DNA of 7,557 nt. It comes from Desulfobacterales bacterium. Its GTDB lineage: Bacteria; Desulfobacterota; DSM-4660; Desulfatiglandales; Desulfatiglandaceae. The notes beneath the pieces are model-generated. The model did not search any database, was not told where the DNA came from, and worked only from the letters and a program-made list of their open reading frames with translations. Positions 1 to 5,775 of the stretch are shown here, one piece after another. The first letter of the stretch is position 1. Each line of letters starts with the position of its first letter. The translations under genes and the position numbers were made by a program. The stretch is from NCBI GenBank assembly GCA_021107495.1, contig JAIOSR010000039.1, forward strand, positions 1 through 7,557, written 5' to 3'.

Positions 1-152
1 AATCCGGGCAGGGGTATGAGTTCATCCGTTTTGAGGGCGGCAGGAGAAGACCCCGCAAAGCCCGCCATCCTGAAATATGGATGGTCATAGATTTGGCCCT
101 CTTTATCCGCATAGAGCATATATGGCAAATTTCTTAATCCTTCATTTTCCAT
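1..152 (-). CDS. Hypothetical protein, N-terminal fragment (runs off left edge)
   Basis: An open minus-strand frame enters from the left edge and can be followed to a start near 152. The predicted N-terminus reads MENEGLRNLPYMLYADKEG and continues with DHPYFRMAGFAG and DELIPLPG, a composition typical of real coding sequence. The frame is closed upstream by a TGA near 193-195. ATG at 152 has no clear ribosome site; TTG at 128 is preceded by AAGGA with a 9-nt gap and is a reasonable alternative. About 50 codons are visible. From memory the N-terminus recalls leader segments of some Desulfobacterota radical SAM proteins, but no cysteine motif lies inside the window, so I assign no function. It is transcribed divergently from the histidine kinase gene. 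Confidence 0.6.
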   Translation of the reverse strand, partial: MENEGLRNLPYMLYADKEGQIYDHPYFRMAGFAGSSPAALKTDELIPLPG

Positions 153-181
153 TTCTAATACCAGGGTTTGTTTGCGACGGA

Positions 182-207
182 ATGTTTTAAGTCACGCAGT
201 AAAACAT
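182..207. promoter_or_regulatory. Perfect 8-10-8 dyad, candidate operator
   Basis: ATGTTTTA (182-189) and TAAAACAT (200-207) form a perfect 8-bp inverted repeat around a 10-nt centre. The dyad begins about 2 bp downstream of the predicted start of the leftward transcript, where a repressor would block initiation. It could instead be a 5' leader hairpin. A further ATGTTTTA half-site with a degenerate partner TAAACAT is found at 294-306, similarly placed just behind the predicted rightward start. Confidence 0.35.
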
Positions 208-215
208 CGTATCAA

Positions 216-242
216 GTTATAACATAGCGATTCCCGCTTCAA
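216..242 (-). promoter_or_regulatory. Candidate sigma-70 promoter for the leftward gene
   Basis: Read on the minus strand, TTGAAG (242-237) is followed after 15 bp by TATAAC (221-216). The latter is preceded by TGT, giving an extended -10 element (TGTTATAAC) that can compensate for the short spacer. Transcription would start near 209 and leave a leader of about 57 nt before ATG at 152. Assigned by eye from consensus. Confidence 0.4.
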
Positions 243-252
243 GCCTAATTTG

Positions 253-282
253 TTGACCTTCGACCTCTTTTTTTAATAGAAT
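253..282 (+). promoter_or_regulatory. Candidate sigma-70 promoter for the kinase-regulator operon
   Basis: TTGACC (253-258, 5/6 match) and TAGAAT (277-282, 5/6 match) are separated by 18 bp. Transcription would start near 289, giving an untranslated leader of about 109 nt before the kinase ATG at 398. No copy of the GTACAA-N4-TTGTAC palindrome lies here, so autoregulation by the downstream response regulator is not indicated. Confidence 0.45.
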
Positions 283-360
283 GCTTGGAAAAGTAAACAT
301 GTTTTAATCCCAAGCTGGTCCCAATACTCGAATTTCCGGTGGACTGCATAGGAAATAAGC

Positions 361-382
361 CGGATTAAGACAGGATTGACAA
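361..382 (+). repeat. Degenerate 9-bp-period ACAGGATT-type intergenic repeat
   Basis: CGGATTAAGACAGGATTGAC is a degraded copy of the GACAGGATTAACAGGATT-type element that also occurs at 4484-4511 and, inverted, at 4685-4716. It sits immediately upstream of the kinase start. The internal TTGACA is part of the repeat and has no -10 partner ahead of the gene. Confidence 0.4.
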
Positions 383-397
383 AAATTTGCAATATCT

Positions 398-1822
398 ATG
401 ACACCTATAAATCAAAATACACGATCGAAAGGGAAACAGTTTCGGCTGGTAAAGTTTTTTGCCTATGCAAGCTTTATTGTCTTGATCCTGTTTAGCTTTC
501 CATTCTCAGTGGTCATCTCCCAACAGGCCAAAGACATCCTTATGAAAAGTTATGAAAATTATGCACTTCTGTTAGGCGAAAACCTCAATCACCAGGTCTT
601 TCAGAACTTTTCCATCCCCGTATCCAGGCGGTACGGGCACATCAGCCTCAGGGAAAAGGAGCAATATGAATTGTTGGATCGAGTCGTTAAGAATACGATC
701 CACAGCTTTAATATCGATATTGTCAACATATATGCTATTCGCCAGGGAGTTATAGCCTACAGCACCGAATCAAGAGTCCTGGGCAAAAAAGTAAAAACTT
801 CGCCCGGCTATGATAAGGCGGTCAAAGGAGAGCACTCCTCCGGGATCCTTGCTAAGGGTGATAATCTCTGGGGGCTTGGAATAGAAAGGATAGGAGGAGA
901 AAAAAAACTCAGGACGTACATACCTTTCAGGGGAGTAAATCCCTTTACCGGCGAGAATGAAATCTTCGGCGTTTTCGAGTTGATTCAGGATATGACCCAG
1001 GAATACCGGTCCATAGTAAAACTCCAGTATTTCATCTTCAGTCTTTCCATCCTTATCATGGGCCTCATATTCGTGGCACTTATTTTGATTGTCCGCAAGG
1101 CCGAAAGGATAATCGAAGAGAGGGCCAGGGAGCAAATGGAACTCGAATACCAGTTGAACCAGGCCGAACGCTTAGCCGCCTTAGGTCAGATGTGTGCCGG
1201 GGTTTCCCACGAGATCAGAAATCCCTTGGGGATTATTCGAAGTACTGCTGAACTTATGGGCGGCATGGCTGATTCCAGCGAAGCACAAAAAAAACTTTCC
1301 GGAGTCATTATCGAAGAATCGAGCAGGCTGAACAACATCGTCACGGAATTCCTGGATTTTGCCCACCCATTAAAACCCAATTTTCAGGATTGCTATTTAG
1401 AAGAAGTATTGGATAAAAACCTGCAGTTCCTCGAGCCCGAACTTGACAAGAAAAAAATTGCCGTACATCATAACCTGGACGGTCGTTCTCTAAAACTCAG
1501 TGCCGACCCTCAACTCCTTTACAGGACCTTTCTCAACATCTTTGTAAATGCCGTTCAATCCATTGAAAACGAAGGCACTATCACCGTCAATGTAGAGGAG
1601 AAGAAAAACCGCTATTCCGTAGAGATTGAAGATACCGGTTGCGGCATAAGCCGGGAAAATCTGAGCAAGATATTTAACCCTTTTTTCAGCACCAAGGAAA
1701 CAGGGACCGGGCTTGGGGTCTCTATCGTCAGGAACATAATAGAAGGGCACGGCGGAACAATACGAATAGATAGCGAGGAAGGCAAGGGCACAAAGGTAAA
1801 GATCGAATTGCCAAGGGGTTAA
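398..1822 (+). CDS. Membrane sensor histidine kinase (NtrB/ZraS-like)
   Basis: A 474-residue two-component sensor kinase that autophosphorylates and passes phosphate to the adjacent response regulator. A basic N-terminus is followed by a membrane segment at about 19-41, an extracytoplasmic sensor region at about 42-208 with a Cache/PAS-like flavour (LRTYIPFRG, then GVFELIQDMT), a second membrane segment at about 211-232 and a charged helical linker. The HisKA H-box is SHEIRNPLG with phospho-acceptor His271. The ATPase domain has the N-box (Asn380, Asn384), DTGCGI at 412-417, FNPFFSTK at 426-433 and GTGLG at 436-440, so it is catalytically complete. ATG at 398 is the first start after an in-frame TGA at 377-379; no Shine-Dalgarno is visible. 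The kinase core resembles partners of sigma-54 activators such as ZraS, AtoS and NtrB. The ligand cannot be read from the sequence. Confidence 0.92.
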   Translation: MTPINQNTRSKGKQFRLVKFFAYASFIVLILFSFPFSVVISQQAKDILMKSYENYALLLGENLNHQVFQNFSIPVSRRYGHISLREKEQYELLDRVVKNTIHSFNIDIVNIYAIRQGVIAYSTESRVLGKKVKTSPGYDKAVKGEHSSGILAKGDNLWGLGIERIGGEKKLRTYIPFRGVNPFTGENEIFGVFELIQDMTQEYRSIVKLQYFIFSLSILIMGLIFVALILIVRKAERIIEERAREQMELEYQLNQAERLAALGQMCAGVSHEIRNPLGIIRSTAELMGGMADSSEAQKKLSGVIIEESSRLNNIVTEFLDFAHPLKPNFQDCYLEEVLDKNLQFLEPELDKKKIAVHHNLDGRSLKLSADPQLLYRTFLNIFVNAVQSIENEGTITVNVEEKKNRYSVEIEDTGCGISRENLSKIFNPFFSTKETGTGLGVSIVRNIIEGHGGTIRIDSEEGKGTKVKIELPRG

Positions 1823-1827
1823 TATAG

Positions 1828-3192
1828 ATGGAAACCATCCTGATCGTAGATGACGAAAAGAACTATCTGGTGGTTCTTGAGGCACTGTTGGGTACCGAGG
1901 GGTATGAAATAGTTACAACAGACAATGCCCGTGAGGCCGTCCGTTCAGTGCGCGAGTCGGACCTGGACCTGGTCATCACCGACATGAAAATGCCCGGCAT
2001 GAGCGGGATGGAGCTTCTGGAAAAGTGCAAAAAAATAAGACCCGAACTTCCTGTTATTATGATGACGGCCTACGGGACAATCGAAATGGCCGTTGAGGCC
2101 ATGAAAAAAAAGGCATACGATTACATTACAAAGCCTTTTAATAACGAAGAATTAAAGCTGATCATAAAAAAGGCCCTTGAAAATTACCGGCTCACTAAAG
2201 AGAACCGGCGCCTCAGCGAGGCCCTTTCGGACCGCTACAAGTACGGTAACATCATTGGCAAGAGTAAGCCCATGCTCGAGATTTTCGATTCTATTAGTAA
2301 ATTGGCCAAATCCAATGCATCCGTATTGATTACCGGCCCTTCCGGCACCGGAAAAGAACTCATAGCCAAGGCAATCCATTATAACAGCCCAAGGAAAAAC
2401 CAGCCCTTCATTTCCATAAATTGCGGTGCTTTAACCGAAACCCTGCTTGAAAGCGAGCTTTTTGGCCATGAGAAGGGCGCCTTTACAGGGGCGGTTGCCA
2501 TGAAAAAAGGACGATTTGAGGTGGCTGATGCCGGAACGCTTTTTCTTGATGAGGTGGGTGACATGCCTGCGCCGCTGCAGGTCAAGCTTCTCAGGGTGCT
2601 CCAAGAAATGGAATTTGAAAGAGTTGGGGGAACAAGAACAATAAAGGTTGATGTCCGAGTCCTTTCCGCCTCCAACAGAAATATCAAGGAGGATATCACC
2701 AACGGTACGTTTAGGGAAGACCTGTTTTACCGGCTTAATGTTATGAATATTGAAGTACCTCCCTTACGCGAACGTCTTGACGATATACCGCCGCTTGTCA
2801 AACATTTTATCGATAATTACAGAGATGACAAAGAGAAAAAAAAGCTTGAATTGAGCCCGGAAGTGTGGAAAGTGCTCTACAATCACTCCTGGCCAGGCAA
2901 TATAAGAGAGCTGGAAAATGTCATTGAAAGGGCTGTAATCCTTTGTTCAGGAAATATTGTCAGACTTGAGGATTTACCTGAAGAGCTGGCTGGTGCAGAA
3001 GTTGAATTCGATGTTGAAAGGTTTATCCCACCAAACATACCTTTGCCTGATGCACTGGAACAAATTGAAGAAAAGATGATAAGAAGGGCTCTGGACCAAT
3101 GTAACAACGTCCAGGCCCATGCGGCAAAGATGTTGGGAATTAAAAAGAATTTAATTCAGCACAAAATGAAAAAACATGGAATAGTGGTTTAG
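1828..3192 (+). CDS. Sigma-54-dependent response regulator, NtrC/ZraR family
   Basis: A 454-residue transcription activator, cognate to the upstream kinase (5 bp between the genes; AAGGGG at 1813-1818 serves as ribosome site). The receiver domain (about 1-120) has the acidic pair Asp8/Asp9, phospho-acceptor Asp52 (TDMKMPG), Thr80 and Lys102. The central AAA+ domain (about 137-370) has Walker A GPSGTGKE (170-177), an intact GAFTGA loop (217-222) that contacts sigma-54, Walker B LFLDEVGD with Asp241/Glu242, and the FREDLFYRLNV and WPGNIRELENVIERA signatures. The C-terminus (about 410-454) is a Fis-type helix-turn-helix (AAKMLGIKKNLIQHKMKKHGI). All parts needed to drive open-complex formation are present. 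The likely DNA target is the triple palindrome starting 3 bp after its stop codon. AtoC, ZraR and GlrR are relatives; the physiological signal is unknown. Confidence 0.95.
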   Translation: METILIVDDEKNYLVVLEALLGTEGYEIVTTDNAREAVRSVRESDLDLVITDMKMPGMSGMELLEKCKKIRPELPVIMMTAYGTIEMAVEAMKKKAYDYITKPFNNEELKLIIKKALENYRLTKENRRLSEALSDRYKYGNIIGKSKPMLEIFDSISKLAKSNASVLITGPSGTGKELIAKAIHYNSPRKNQPFISINCGALTETLLESELFGHEKGAFTGAVAMKKGRFEVADAGTLFLDEVGDMPAPLQVKLLRVLQEMEFERVGGTRTIKVDVRVLSASNRNIKEDITNGTFREDLFYRLNVMNIEVPPLRERLDDIPPLVKHFIDNYRDDKEKKKLELSPEVWKVLYNHSWPGNIRELENVIERAVILCSGNIVRLEDLPEELAGAEVEFDVERFIPPNIPLPDALEQIEEKMIRRALDQCNNVQAHAAKMLGIKKNLIQHKMKKHGIVV

Positions 3193-3194
3193 AA

Positions 3195-3210
3195 GTACAA
3201 TATTTTGTAC
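3195..3210. promoter_or_regulatory. Palindromic site 1, putative activator-binding site
   Basis: GTACAATATTTTGTAC consists of 6-bp arms GTACAA/TTGTAC around a 4-bp centre, the size expected of a Fis-type NtrC-family operator. It lies 3 bp after the regulator stop codon and is centred about 287 bp upstream of the predicted sigma-54 start. Confidence 0.6.
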
Positions 3211-3271
3211 CTACAGTTTATTAGTAATTTAAATATGTTACATTACATAGTCCGTATTTTGAAGTTTTTGG

Positions 3272-3287
3272 GTACAATATTTTGTAC
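3272..3287. promoter_or_regulatory. Palindromic site 2, putative activator-binding site
   Basis: This is an identical 16-bp copy of site 1, exactly 77 bp further on and centred about 210 bp upstream of the predicted sigma-54 start. Confidence 0.6.
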
Positions 3288-3348
3288 TCACAATTTTGTA
3301 ATAATTTAAGCTTGTTATATAACACATCCCTGATTTGACGATTTCCCG

Positions 3349-3364
3349 GTACAATATTTTGTAC
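3349..3364. promoter_or_regulatory. Palindromic site 3, putative activator-binding site
   Basis: This is an identical 16-bp copy of site 2, again exactly 77 bp further on. It is centred about 133 bp upstream of the predicted sigma-54 start, inside the usual range for enhancer sites of sigma-54 activators. Confidence 0.65.
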
Positions 3365-3461
3365 TTTCATTGCAATTGACAAGAAAAAATGAAAAATACA
3401 AAACTCAAGAAAAGCCTGTCTTAACAATAAGTTATCCGACAATGAACAAAGGCTTCTGTTT

Positions 3462-3478
3462 TTGGCAAGCATTTTGCA
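3462..3478 (+). promoter_or_regulatory. Sigma-54 (-24/-12) promoter
   Basis: TTGGCAAGCATTTTGCA matches the consensus YTGGCACGRNNNTTGCW at all but two defined positions. It has the invariant GG (3464-3465), exactly 10 bp, then GC (3476-3477). The predicted start is about 3488-3489. It points toward the terminator at 3526-3563 and away from any protein gene on that strand. The three palindromes upstream and the adjacent sigma-54 activator gene make it a coherent regulatory target. Confidence 0.75.
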
Positions 3479-3488
3479 TCTACATTTA

Positions 3489-3563
3489 TTCAACAAACAA
3501 CAATTACTCTTTCCTCCTAAAGAAACCAGCCTCTCCCTGATCAAGAGAGGCTGGATTTTTTTT
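3489..3563 (+). ncRNA. Predicted sigma-54-dependent small RNA, about 75 nt
   Basis: The transcript is bounded by the -24/-12 promoter at 3462-3478 and the intrinsic terminator ending at 3563. It contains no ATG and no Shine-Dalgarno-led frame, so it is probably noncoding. The first part (3489-3525) is A/C-rich and looks unstructured, with CAACAAACAACAA followed by UUUCCUCCU (3510-3518). The latter could pair with Shine-Dalgarno sequences of target mRNAs. The 3' end is a 10-bp stem with an 8-U tail, the kind of end Hfq-bound RNAs have. The arrangement recalls the Qrr RNAs (LuxO) and GlmY (GlrR), which sigma-54 response regulators control. I do not recognise this RNA as a member of a known family. 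Its existence is inferred from flanking signals only. Confidence 0.6.
3526..3563 (+). terminator. Strong intrinsic terminator
   Basis: CCAGCCTCTC (3526-3535) and GAGAGGCTGG (3545-3554) pair perfectly over 10 bp around a 9-nt loop. They are followed by A and eight T residues (3556-3563). It ends the predicted small RNA just before the convergent era stop codon at 3568-3570. On the minus strand the stem is followed by TTTCTTT, so it may also stop era transcripts, less efficiently. Confidence 0.88.
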
Positions 3564-3567
3564 GCAC

Positions 3568-4452
3568 TCAATAACCAAGACGCCTGAGGGCCTTGGAATC
3601 TTTGGTCCAGTTCTTCTCTACCCGCACCTTTAAATCAAGATAGACCTGCACATTGAACATTTTCTCCAATTCCAGCCTGGCTGAACGGCCTATGGCCTTG
3701 ACCATCCGACCCTTCTGTCCGATGAGTATCCCTTTCTGGGATTCTGTCTCCACATGAATCCGGGCTCCAATAGAGAGGAGGTTCCTGTCCGGTATCTCCT
3801 CCATTTTGTCCACTGTAACCGCCGACGAATAGGGGAGTTCCTGTCTTATATGAAAATAGATCTTTTCCCGAATAATCTCTGAAACCAGAAATGCCTCTGT
3901 CCGGTCCGTGTTCATGTCCTTTGTGAAAAACTGAGGTCCGGGCTTCAACCTCGATTTCAGATCCACAAGAAGGGCGTCCACACCGTCACCTTTAAGTGCC
4001 GAAACAGGGATAATCGCTTCAAATGGATGTGTTAGCCTTAACTTATCGATAACAGGTAAGATTTGTTCCTTTGGAAACATATCAATTTTGTTTATCACTA
4101 AGATACAGGATTTTTTGAGTTTTTTCAGATTGCCCAGAACAGATGGAATCTCGGGTTCATCGGGACGTTGCATTTCTAAGACGAGCAATACCAAATCCAC
4201 TTCCTGAGGGGTCGCGAGCGCGGATTCGACCATGCTTTCGTGAAGGGCGGACCGGGTCTTGTGGATGCCCGGCGTATCCATAAAAACCATTTGAAACCCA
4301 TCTCCATGATAAATTCCGGTGATACGGTTCCGCGTTGTCTGGGGTCTGGAAGATACAATGGCCAGTTTCGTCCCCAGGATGCGGTTCAAAAGTGTGGACT
4401 TGCCCACGTTTGGGGGACCTATGATGGCAATAAAGCCTGACAGGAAACTCAT
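3568..4452 (-). CDS. era: GTPase Era, 30S ribosome assembly
   Basis: Era binds the 3' end of 16S rRNA and couples GTP hydrolysis to small-subunit maturation. Counting from the ATG at 4452 (294 residues, normal family length), the GTPase motifs are G1 GPPNVGKST at 12-20, G2 region QTTRNRITG near 38-46, G3 DTPG at 59-62, G4 NKID at 121-124 and G5 SAL at 151-153. The C-terminal KH domain contains ILIGQKGRMVKAIG, with its GxxG-type loop, and ends VRVEKNWTKD. The usual GRPNVGKS is GPPNVGKS here, a mild variation. A GTG at 4467 would add five residues. I prefer ATG 4452 because AGGTGA lies upstream of it and the MSFLSGF start matches other Era proteins. It follows rnc and a radical SAM gene on the same strand but is separated by 288 bp, so it may have its own promoter. 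Confidence 0.95.
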   Translation of the reverse strand: MSFLSGFIAIIGPPNVGKSTLLNRILGTKLAIVSSRPQTTRNRITGIYHGDGFQMVFMDTPGIHKTRSALHESMVESALATPQEVDLVLLVLEMQRPDEPEIPSVLGNLKKLKKSCILVINKIDMFPKEQILPVIDKLRLTHPFEAIIPVSALKGDGVDALLVDLKSRLKPGPQFFTKDMNTDRTEAFLVSEIIREKIYFHIRQELPYSSAVTVDKMEEIPDRNLLSIGARIHVETESQKGILIGQKGRMVKAIGRSARLELEKMFNVQVYLDLKVRVEKNWTKDSKALRRLGY

Positions 4453-4483
4453 ATCGTAATAGCTCACCTAATTTTAAAAGACC

Positions 4484-4511
4484 TTTGACAGGATAACAGG
4501 ATAAACAAGAT
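4484..4511 (+). repeat. 9-bp-period AACAGGATA-type repeat, left copy
   Basis: TTTGACAGGATAACAGGATA followed by AACAAGAT carries three ACA(G/A)GAT units at 8-9 bp steps. It is the inverted partner of the copy at 4685-4716; the pair brackets most of the era upstream gap. From memory, GACAGGATTAACAGGATT-type sequences are common intergenic repeats in deltaproteobacterial genomes. Confidence 0.55.
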
Positions 4512-4684
4512 TTTTGTGTCCCGTATATCCTTATGATAATTTCTGGATTCCAACAGCATGCGTTTCACCTAACTGTCCTGGTTAAATTTGGCTCACTTAA
4601 TAAAGCCTCTATTATTATGAAAGCTAACAGTCCGGTAACTGATTATTTAAAAACAGAATATGTGTTCTGATTTACAAGATAAAA
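4512..4684. other. AT-rich interior of the gap upstream of era; no gene seen
   Basis: No coding frame with a ribosome site and no tRNA-like fold are apparent. An imperfect direct repeat (CTAACTGTCCTGGTTAA at 4569-4585 and CTAACAGTCCGGTAA at 4624-4638) and a short dyad CAGAATATGTGTTCTG (4654-4669) are present. A promoter for era may lie here, but I could not find a convincing -35/-10 pair on the minus strand. Confidence 0.35.
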
Positions 4685-4716
4685 TTAATCCAGTCTATCG
4701 TGTTAATCCTGTCAAA
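4685..4716 (-). repeat. 9-bp-period AACAGGATT-type repeat, right (inverted) copy
   Basis: On the minus strand this reads TTTGACAGGATTAACACGAT followed by AGACTGGATTAA, aligning well with the left copy at 4484-4511. It begins about 25 bp after the radical SAM stop codon. A T-run just before it on that strand, behind a 5-bp ATAGA/TCTAT stem, could act as a weak terminator. Confidence 0.55.
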
Positions 4717-4740
4717 AAAATAGACAAATGACCTTCTATC

Positions 4741-5775
4741 TCATAGCTTCTCGATTCTTATCTCCCCGGAACCAATAGAGTCATCCGATTCGACCCCGAC
4801 AACCTTTGCGCCGGTCCTTTGCTCAATCCACTCGATACCCTGATTTTTATATCCCCTGACCAGATTGACCTCCCTTTTCGGGGCATGAATCCGGATCTGT
4901 GACACCTCTCCCTGCCCCGGCAAACAGGATGCAATTTTTTTCAGATGTATACCCGAACGCACCAGGAATCCGAAAGCGGTATGCCAGGGCCCTGCCACTA
5001 TCTGGCCCTCTTTAAGAAGGGTAGGAGAGCTCATGAGCCCGATCCGAATGACCGGGATGTCTTCGGATTCCAACCGCATACAGCCCTCCATGCATATTTC
5101 TACGGCCTCTTCGAGGCTCAAGGGCGAATACCTCCCTTCGCTGTACCAGTGGACAAGTTCCGTCCCCCGGATGACCAAAGCAGGGTAGAGTCTGACCATG
5201 TCCGGATGCAAAGCTATGACCCTTGTGATGGTTGAGCGAAAGCATTCATTGGAATCCCCGGGCAGACCGGGCATAAGCTGGATCCCCACCCTGAACCCGT
5301 ATTCGCTAAGAGACTGAACCCCTTTTACCGTATCTTCTGCCGTATGGCCCCGGTTTGAAAGGGAGAGTACGCGGTCATCCATGGATTGTGCACCTAATTC
5401 CACGGTGAGGACCCCGTAAGCTTTCATGAGATCCAGACGTTCCTTATCAAGTGCATCCGGCCGCGTGGAAACCCGAATGGATTGAAATAATCCCCGTTTT
5501 ATATAGGGCGCCACCGCCCCCAGAAGCGTTTCCATCCGCTCCTTTGAAAGCCGTGTAAAAGTGCCGCCGAAAAAGGCAACCTCCGGCTTTCTCTGTGGAT
5601 CGAAATCTCTTGATCGGACAGCCATATCAAGGATTTTTTCCACATGCCTTCCATTGACCGGGAATTTATGTTGGGAGGTTATTCTTTCCTGCTCGCAAAA
5701 GACGCACCGGTGTGGACATCCCATGTTGGGAATAAAGACAGGTACAATCAGGGGCTTCAATTTCCCTTCAGACAA
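4741..5775 (-). CDS. Elp3-like radical SAM protein, no acetyltransferase domain
   Basis: A 344-residue radical S-adenosylmethionine enzyme. The [4Fe-4S] motif is CPHRCVFC (Cys20, Cys24, Cys27; CX3CX2C). It is followed by FFGGTF (68-73), STRPDAL (103-109), VELGAQS (Glu126, Gln130), RGH (142-144), QLMPGLPGD (166-174) and RLYPALVIRGTEL (195-207), the order seen in Elp3-type proteins. The C-terminal part (about 270-344) shows no GNAT acetyltransferase motifs, so it is a shorter relative; tRNA modification is a guess. Translation starts at TTG, preceded by a perfect AAGGAGG with 7-nt spacing. The start lies inside the last codons of rnc (19-bp overlap in another frame), implying translational coupling. 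Related genes sit between rnc and smc in Clostridia, from memory. The substrate is unknown. Confidence 0.88.
   Translation of the reverse strand: MSEGKLKPLIVPVFIPNMGCPHRCVFCEQERITSQHKFPVNGRHVEKILDMAVRSRDFDPQRKPEVAFFGGTFTRLSKERMETLLGAVAPYIKRGLFQSIRVSTRPDALDKERLDLMKAYGVLTVELGAQSMDDRVLSLSNRGHTAEDTVKGVQSLSEYGFRVGIQLMPGLPGDSNECFRSTITRVIALHPDMVRLYPALVIRGTELVHWYSEGRYSPLSLEEAVEICMEGCMRLESEDIPVIRIGLMSSPTLLKEGQIVAGPWHTAFGFLVRSGIHLKKIASCLPGQGEVSQIRIHAPKREVNLVRGYKNQGIEWIEQRTGAKVVGVESDDSIGSGEIRIEKL

Larger units (their letters stand above)
3195..3348. repeat. Two diverged 77-bp tandem units
   Basis: Units 3195-3271 and 3272-3348 align without gaps. The first 16 bp are identical, and I count 37 of 61 matches in the remainder (53 of 77 overall, about 69%). 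Similarity fades toward the end of the unit and is not convincing after the third palindrome. This looks like an old tandem duplication in which only the palindrome has been kept unchanged. Confidence 0.5.

Noticed and set aside
375..392. A second sigma-54-like element, TTGACAAAAATTTGCA, just before the kinase start
   Set aside because: The -24 GG is GA and the distance to GC is one base short of the required N10. It overlaps the 9-bp-period repeat and leaves no leader.
1075..1092. TGGCACTTATTTTGAT as a sigma-54 promoter inside the kinase gene
   Set aside because: It lacks GC at -12 (reads GA) and lies in the coding region of the second membrane segment.
770..1135. A 121-codon minus-strand frame inside the kinase gene
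   Set aside because: It is antisense to a complete conserved kinase, with no ribosome site and no family resemblance.
3195..3364. A short CRISPR-like array (three identical repeats at regular spacing)
   Set aside because: The repeat is only 16 bp, the intervals are 61 bp and related to each other by descent, and no cas gene is present. A CRISPR array would have repeats of about 24-37 bp and unrelated spacers.
3221..3571. A 116-codon minus-strand open frame across the gap between the regulator and era
   Set aside because: It has no ribosome site, an unlikely composition, and lies over the palindromes, the sigma-54 promoter and the terminator. It also ends within the era stop region.
4654..4669. 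CAGAATATGTGTTCTG as a LexA/SOS-type operator upstream of era
   Set aside because: The arms are only 5 bp, the match to GAAC-N4-GTTC is imperfect, and no SOS-type gene or clear promoter lies beside it.
4945..5245. Open frames of 77-96 codons on either strand within the radical SAM gene
   Set aside because: They are shadows of a strongly conserved coding frame and show no recognisable protein features.
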